NCBI GenBank assembly: GCA_043758005.1
Contig: JAYVOI010000189.1
Location: 1-10,364, forward strand
Origin: JAENVT01 sp043758005
GTDB taxonomy: Bacteria; Actinomycetota; Acidimicrobiia; Acidimicrobiales; Ilumatobacteraceae
Direction: 5' to 3'
DNA: 10,364 nt
The notes under the pieces were generated by a model. It was given only the letters and a program-made list of their open reading frames with translations, searched no databases and was not told the DNA's origin. Positions 7,081-10,364 of the stretch are shown one piece after another; position 1 is the first letter of the stretch; the number at the start of each line of letters is the position of its first letter. The translations under genes were made by a program, and so were the position numbers.

Positions 7081-7135
7081 GTCCCTGGTGCGCACACTGG
7101 TTCTCCCGGTCGGCGAGGGCGCAACCAAGGACTGG

Positions 7136-7162
7136 AGCCACGCGGCTGGAGCAAAATTGCTC
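7136..7162 (-). promoter_or_regulatory. Two back-to-back hairpins in the STAS gene leader
   Basis: Reading the minus strand, GAGCAA-TT-TTGCTC (7162-7149) is followed after one base by AGCC-GCGT-GGCT (7147-7136). The first can also be drawn as a 4-bp stem with the hexaloop AATTTT. They lie 56 bases before ATG 7080. As DNA the first element is a 14-bp inverted repeat that could be an operator; as RNA the pair could be a leader structure. Confidence 0.4.
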
Positions 7163-7170
7163 GTAGGTGC

Positions 7171-7176
7171 ACCGTA
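7171..7176 (-). promoter_or_regulatory. Possible -10 box TACGGT for the STAS gene
   Basis: On the minus strand TACGGT fits TAnnnT and would place a transcript start near 7164, just before the hairpin pair. No convincing -35 is visible, so this is a weak call; the gene could also be read from the upstream GAF-ANTAR transcript. Confidence 0.25.
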
Positions 7177-7224
7177 CACCGCTCGTGCCCGCGGCACAAC
7201 GGCCAACCGAAAACTCTGCGTCGG

Positions 7225-8017
7225 TCAGAGACGGCGGGTGTTCGGTGGCGGCGGCACGCGGCGGCCGCCGACGATGGAATCGATGCTGATCGAACCGACG
7301 ACAAGCGCCTCGGCCACGTCGGTGAGGCCACGATTGTTGCTCCGGGCGAAGGCGCGCAGGCGGGCGAATGCGTCGTCCATGTCGACAGCGCCGCGTTCGG
7401 CGATCATGCCCTTGGCCTGCTCGATGACGATGCGGCTGTTGAGCGCGTGCTGCAGATGACCCTCCCGAACGGCGGCTTCTCGCGTGGCCATGTCCTGCAC
7501 GATGGCAATGCAGGCCACGTCGGCAAAGGCCTGGGCCAGTGCGATCTCACCTTCGGAGAGCGCGACCGGCTCGGACATGAACAGGTTGAGGCACCCGAGG
7601 ATCAAGTCCTTCAGGCGCAGTGGTACAGCACAAACGGACGGGAAGCCGGCCCGCAGGCACTCTTCCGAGAACTGTGGCCACAGTGTTGACGTCCTGAGGT
7701 CGGCATCGGATACCACGGCGCCGGTGTGGAAGCAGTCGAGGCACGGGCCTTGGTCGTTCTGGATCTGGAACAGCTCCAGCAGACCGACCTGTTCGGTCGA
7801 CGCACCGATCACACGGAGATGGCCCTCGGCGTCGACGAGCAGGATCCCGGCGGCAGCGGCTTCCAGCAACTCGACACTGCGAGAGGTCAACACGGTCAGC
7901 ACTTCGATCACATCGAAGTTCGTCGACGAGCGTGTCGACGATCTCGACGAACGTCGTCGCAGTGAGCGTCTGTCGATTCAGCGCCTTGAGTTCGGCATCG
8001 TTCGACACAGGTATCAC
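7225..8017 (-). CDS. GAF-ANTAR regulator, interrupted by an apparent one-base frameshift
   Basis: ANTAR proteins bind RNA hairpins and act as antiterminators; the GAF domain senses a ligand or redox state. The N-terminus is GTG 8017, overlapping the previous gene's stop as GTGA and preceded by AGGAG 7 bases upstream: MIPVSNDAELKALN, then TLTATTFVEIVDTLVDE. That frame then degrades, while the next frame continues as FDVIEVLTVLTSRSVELLEA. The family pattern 'TFV.LaDTLVDdFDvvdlL..Lt.rcveLL' shows that these belong together. The span of 793 bases is one too many; removing one base near 7919-7921 restores 263 residues. The GAF domain (about 25-170) has GPCLDCFHTGAVV and LRLKDLILGCLNLF. The ANTAR domain (about 194-245) has SRIVIEQAKGMIAERGAVDMDDAF and a final LTDVAEALVVG helix. 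The 3' part alone has an in-frame start at 7911. Pseudogene, sequencing indel or +1 frameshifting are possible. Confidence 0.8.
7901..7919 (-). repeat. Perfect 8-bp hairpin at the GAF-ANTAR frameshift site
   Basis: ACTTCGAT-GTG-ATCGAAGT on the minus strand has 8-bp perfect arms and a 3-base loop. Its first bases coincide with the point where the reading frame must shift. Confidence 0.75.
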
Positions 8018-8733
8018 ACCCCTTCTCCTGGTTGTCGTCGATCATCCGCAAGACGCAACCGACGAGCGACAATATCCCTCGCTACTTCTCCAACACCTCT
8101 TCCCTCGCCAAACGCGTGGGCGCGCATTCGCACCATCGCCTCGGCGACCGGGATCTTCAGCTGGATCGCCACCATGCCCGAGGCCTGGTGGATCTCGGCT
8201 CGGTAGGCGACCGCTTCGTCGAGGCTCTCGGCCAGCACGCCCTCGGGTGCGGCATCCTGCAGGCTCAGCACCGTCTCGGTGAGCACGTCGGCCATGACCA
8301 GGCTGTCGGCATGCTGCCCGACGCTGAGCTCGCCTTCCAGATCTTGATAGAGGGTCATGACGCCTATTTTCGCGCCATTCGAGGCCAGAGGATAGGCAAA
8401 AACTGCGCCAACTCCGACATCTCTGGCCATGTCGACGAATTCCGGCCAGCGAGCAACGACGGGCACGTCGAGTCGTGGCGCAAAAACTGGCAGTCCAGAT
8501 TGATATGCGTCCTGACACGGGCCGACACCCATCGTGAACTGCAGGTCCTCGAGTGCCGCCATCCGCTCGCTCGAGACGCACAACAGGCCGGATTGTCCGG
8601 CTCCCATCACGGTGATCCCGGCGCCGGACACGACCAGGAGCTCCATACACGCGCTGCACAGCCCAGCGGGTGGCGTCTGGGCCACGGCGCGAGCGAAGGC
8701 AACTGCGACACGGAGCGACTGATCGTCGTTCAC
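8014..8733 (-). CDS. GAF-ANTAR regulator (putative RNA-binding antiterminator)
   Basis: Protein of 239 residues from GTG 8733 (MNDDQSLRVAVAFARAV); an open frame continues upstream to GTG 8829. The N-terminal GAF-type domain includes GLCSACMELL, VSGAGITVMGAG, LQFTMGVGPCQDAYQSGLPV and GVGAVFAYPLASNGAKIGVMTLY; the 'GpC.da...g.pv' element is typical of actinobacterial GAF-ANTAR proteins. The C-terminal ANTAR domain (about 179-228) has AEIHQASGMVAIQLKIPVAEAMVRMRAHAF and GVGEVARDIVARRL, a three-helix RNA-binding module. The stop TGA at 8016-8014 overlaps the GTG of the next GAF-ANTAR gene, so the two are translationally coupled and may act together or on sequential signals. A -10 box (8852-8847) lies upstream. 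The ligand is unknown. Confidence 0.87.
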   Translation of the reverse strand: MNDDQSLRVAVAFARAVAQTPPAGLCSACMELLVVSGAGITVMGAGQSGLLCVSSERMAALEDLQFTMGVGPCQDAYQSGLPVFAPRLDVPVVARWPEFVDMARDVGVGAVFAYPLASNGAKIGVMTLYQDLEGELSVGQHADSLVMADVLTETVLSLQDAAPEGVLAESLDEAVAYRAEIHQASGMVAIQLKIPVAEAMVRMRAHAFGEGRGVGEVARDIVARRLRLADDRRQPGEGV

Positions 8734-8777
8734 GCGTGAGAACTCGGTGCCGTGCAACGCACTGCCACGTAGACCAT
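8730..8777 (-). other. Possible 15-codon upstream ORF overlapping the GAF-ANTAR start
   Basis: On the minus strand, AGGAGGG (8785-8779) precedes ATG 8777 by only one to two bases; the frame reads MVYVAVRCTAPSSHA and stops at TGA 8732-8730, overlapping GTG 8733 as GTGA. The purine tract fits no in-frame start of the GAF-ANTAR gene, so a coupled leader peptide is conceivable. The spacing is too short for an efficient ATG start; GTG 8768 in the same frame is better spaced. Confidence 0.25.
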
Positions 8778-8846
8778 GCCCTCCTAGGTTCACCACAGTG
8801 CGGCGGCATGGTCCGGGCCGATGAGTCACCGTGAAGCTCTACGCAA

Positions 8847-8852
8847 ACCCTA
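8847..8852 (-). promoter_or_regulatory. -10 box TAGGGT for the GAF-ANTAR operon
   Basis: TAGGGT on the minus strand fits TAnnnT and lies upstream of both candidate starts of the first GAF-ANTAR gene. The same hexamer occurs divergently at 8906-8911. Confidence 0.4.
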
Positions 8853-8905
8853 GCAGCCACCAAGTCCTGGGGGTCGGGCGATGGCCATTCGGGGGCATCG
8901 AGAGA

Positions 8906-8911
8906 TAGGGT
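8906..8911 (+). promoter_or_regulatory. -10 box TAGGGT for the desaturase gene
   Basis: TAGGGT on the plus strand fits TAnnnT and would give a leader of about 75 bases before ATG 8993. It is identical to the divergent box at 8852-8847, suggesting that both units use the same sigma factor; no clear -35 is seen for either. Confidence 0.4.
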
Positions 8912-8965
8912 GAATCGACCACATTCCACCCGAGTGGCAGCCCGCTCCAAACCTCGGCAGGCGGT

Positions 8966-8985
8966 TTCGACCAATGTCGAAGGAG
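8966..8985 (+). promoter_or_regulatory. Hairpin abutting the Shine-Dalgarno of the desaturase gene
   Basis: TTCGAC-CAAT-GTCGAA (8966-8981) forms a 6-bp stem whose last two bases are the first two of the Shine-Dalgarno AAGGAG (8980-8985). The SD is 7 bases before ATG 8993 and fixes the start. Pairing would partly occlude it, so translation may respond to RNA structure. Confidence 0.5.
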
Positions 8986-8992
8986 CGAGGCG

Positions 8993-10066
8993 ATGCAGAC
9001 GGTTGCGGCACCCATCGGGTGCCTGGATGAGCACCAGCGATCATTGACCGAGGCCGTGCGACCCTCGCCGCGCGAACTGCTCCTCGCTCGTCGACGGCTC
9101 CACCTCAAGGCCGCCGTGATCGCATCGCTCGCCGGCGTCAGCTACTGGTCACTGGTCGTCGCCGAGTCGTCGGTCGTGCTCAAGATCGTGTCCGCGCTCG
9201 TGCTGGTCGTGGCCTTGACCGCCACGGCGACCTCGGTGTTCCACGACGCCAACCACGCCTCGTTCAGCACCTCGCGCACCGTCAATCGTGTCGCTGGGTA
9301 CACGGGCGACCTGCTCGGCGCGAGCTCGTGGATCTGGCGCTTCAAGCACAACAACCTGCACCACGGCAACACCAACATGGTCGGCCTCGACGCCGACATC
9401 GACCAGGCCCCGTTCGCCCGCCTTGCGCCTGATCAGCCGTGGCGCCCATGGCATCGATATCAGCATCTCTACATGTGGCCGCTCTACGGGTTCTTGACCC
9501 TGCAGTGGCTGTTGATCTCCGACTTCGTCAACCTCAAGAAGCACGGCGTCGGCGGCCAGCGGTTCGCCCGTCAACCGCGCCGCCGCGATGTCGTCATGAT
9601 CGGGATCGGCAAGGTGATCCACGTCGGCTGGGCCTTCGCCGTGCCGCTCGTCTACCACCGCTGGTGGGTCGTGCTCACGTTCTACCTCGCGGTGTCGTGG
9701 ATGGTCGGGCTGCTGCTGGCGACGATGTTCCAATTGGCCCACTGCACCGAGGGAGTCGAGTTCCCCGAGGCTGATGCGCCACGACGCGGACCCGACTTCA
9801 TCATCCATCAACTCCGAACGACCATCGACGTGCACTGCCGTACCAAGCTCGGCGGTCACGCGTTCCATTGGCTGATGGGAGGGCTCGACTACCAGGTCGA
9901 GCACCACCTTGCTCCTCGTCTCCCGCACACGGTGTACCCCCTCGTCGCCGAACGGCTCAATCGAGCGTGCGACCAATGCCACCTCACTGTTCACAGCCAC
10001 CCGACTCCGTGGAAGGCCGTGCAGTCCCACACCCGGTGGCTGAAGGTGATGGGCACCCGTCCGTGA
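8993..10066 (+). CDS. Membrane fatty acid desaturase
   Basis: Protein of 357 residues, a di-iron desaturase that introduces a double bond into an acyl chain at the membrane using O2 and reducing equivalents. All three histidine boxes are present: HDANH (84-88), HNNLHH (119-124) and QVEHH (301-305). Glutamine in the first position of the third box is typical of front-end and linoleoyl-CoA-type desaturases; no fused cytochrome b5 domain is present, as usual in bacteria. Hydrophobic segments lie at about 38-57, 62-83, 158-182 and 210-250, in the usual arrangement with His boxes on the cytoplasmic side. ATG 8993 follows AAGGAG by 7 bases. The gene diverges from the GAF-ANTAR operon and is followed by a strong hairpin. 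Regiospecificity and electron donor are unknown; no ferredoxin or reductase gene is adjacent in the window. Confidence 0.92.
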   Translation: MQTVAAPIGCLDEHQRSLTEAVRPSPRELLLARRRLHLKAAVIASLAGVSYWSLVVAESSVVLKIVSALVLVVALTATATSVFHDANHASFSTSRTVNRVAGYTGDLLGASSWIWRFKHNNLHHGNTNMVGLDADIDQAPFARLAPDQPWRPWHRYQHLYMWPLYGFLTLQWLLISDFVNLKKHGVGGQRFARQPRRRDVVMIGIGKVIHVGWAFAVPLVYHRWWVVLTFYLAVSWMVGLLLATMFQLAHCTEGVEFPEADAPRRGPDFIIHQLRTTIDVHCRTKLGGHAFHWLMGGLDYQVEHHLAPRLPHTVYPLVAERLNRACDQCHLTVHSHPTPWKAVQSHTRWLKVMGTRP

Positions 10067-10105
10067 TCGGCTCCGAGCGGGTCGTCGCACCGGCCGGACA
10101 ATGCA

Positions 10106-10144
10106 AACGTGCCCGGCCCGGGGACGGGTCGGGCCAGGCACGTT
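10106..10144 (+). terminator. Terminator-like hairpin downstream of the desaturase gene
   Basis: AACGTGCC (10106-10113) pairs with GGCACGTT (10137-10144); after a C/A mismatch, GGCCCG (10115-10120) pairs with CGGGCC (10130-10135), leaving a 9-base loop. Fourteen pairs, very GC-rich, begin 39 bases after the stop codon. There is no T-tract beyond TT, as is common for actinobacterial hairpin terminators. It could act on both strands. Confidence 0.7.
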
Positions 10145-10364
10145 CGGATCGCTGAATGGGGGCTCAGCGCTCGCTGTGGGGGTCCATCAGCGAGATCATG
10201 TGGATCGTTGGCTACTGCTCCTGGATACGCGAAGGTTGATAGAAATCGGAGAGAAAGGCCATGACGACGGCTTGAACTCGAGAGTCGAAGCCGCCGTCGT
10301 GACCAGGTGCCTGTCGCCGTTGGGGACGGGTAACGACGAGACAGGATCTGCTGGGACCAGTGGT
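10145..10364. other. Right-end region, no gene assigned
   Basis: All three minus-strand frames are open over much of this stretch, so none can be chosen. One runs in from the window edge to TAG at 10214-10212 ending ...FLSDFYQPSRIQEQ; the same frame after that stop reads PTIHMISLMDPHSER before TGA at 10166-10164. Plus-strand frames are short. An 8-bp inverted repeat, ACGACGGC (10264-10271) with GCCGTCGT (10293-10300), has a 21-base loop that can itself partly pair (GGCTT/AAGCC). A minus-strand gene may enter from the right, but this cannot be shown here. Confidence 0.3.

Noticed and set aside
7081..7206. N-terminal extension of the STAS gene to 7206
   Set aside because: The extension contains a candidate -10 box and hairpins and has no STAS similarity; the core needs only the region from 7080 or 7026.
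7920..7950. GTCGACGA-type short repeats as a possible repeat element
   Set aside because: They are within coding sequence rich in Val-Asp-Glu/Leu-Val-Asp codons and look like codon bias rather than a separate element.
8829..8835. A further TTCACGG on the minus strand near the GAF-ANTAR promoter
   Set aside because: A single 7-base match is expected by chance in a window of this size and it lacks an 11-bp-spaced partner.
9149..10141. 330-codon open frame on the minus strand opposite the desaturase gene
   Set aside because: Shadow frame covering the terminator hairpin as well; the desaturase histidine boxes prove the plus strand.
1..10364. CRISPR array, insertion sequence, tRNA/rRNA, integrase or toxin-antitoxin genes
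   Set aside because: No regularly spaced repeats of CRISPR length, no transposase or integrase motifs, and no tRNA- or rRNA-like sequence were found on either strand.

Overview
The window is GC-rich DNA, very probably from an actinobacterium. The evidence is the gene content: an F420-type luciferase-like oxidoreductase next to an SCO6745-family protein, GAF-ANTAR regulators, a STAS anti-sigma antagonist, and GTG starts placed 6-8 bases after TAnnnT -10 boxes (leaderless style). Ilumatobacter-like Acidimicrobiia would fit, but that is inference; no rRNA or taxonomic marker is present. No tRNA, rRNA, CRISPR array, insertion sequence or integrase was seen.

Layout. Bases 1-1923 (+) hold the 3' part of an OafA-type membrane acyltransferase with a C-terminal SGNH domain. 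Bases 1942-2172 (-) hold the C-terminal DNA-binding end of a KdpE-like response regulator with no receiver domain, a gene remnant. Next to it (2217-2266) is an array of TTCACGG direct repeats on an 11-bp period, resembling binding sites of PhoB/PhoP/OmpR-type regulators, followed by a -10 box and an apparently leaderless cobalamin-binding mutase-like gene (2285-3961, +). Convergent to this is a small membrane-anchored protein gene split by a frameshift (3985-4331, -). A GNAT acetyltransferase (4404-4979, +) and a two-gene unit of LLM-class oxidoreductase plus SCO6745-family protein (5031-6721, +) follow.

From 6739 to 8733 the minus strand carries a signalling cassette. A first GAF-ANTAR gene overlaps the second by GTGA. 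The second GAF-ANTAR gene has an apparent one-base frameshift next to a perfect 8-bp hairpin. A STAS-domain gene follows, with two back-to-back hairpins in its leader. ANTAR domains are RNA-binding antiterminators and STAS proteins act in sigma-factor partner switching, so this may be a stress-response or post-transcriptional control module; no cognate kinase or sigma factor lies in the window. Divergent from it is a membrane fatty acid desaturase (8993-10066, +) with a hairpin abutting its Shine-Dalgarno, closed by a strong terminator-like hairpin. The last 220 bases are unresolved.

The most interesting points are the 11-bp operator-like array beside a decapitated response regulator, the frameshift and hairpin in the GAF-ANTAR gene, the frameshifted small membrane protein, and structured leaders near RNA-binding ANTAR genes. 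Two frameshifts in 10 kb also raise the possibility of assembly indels.
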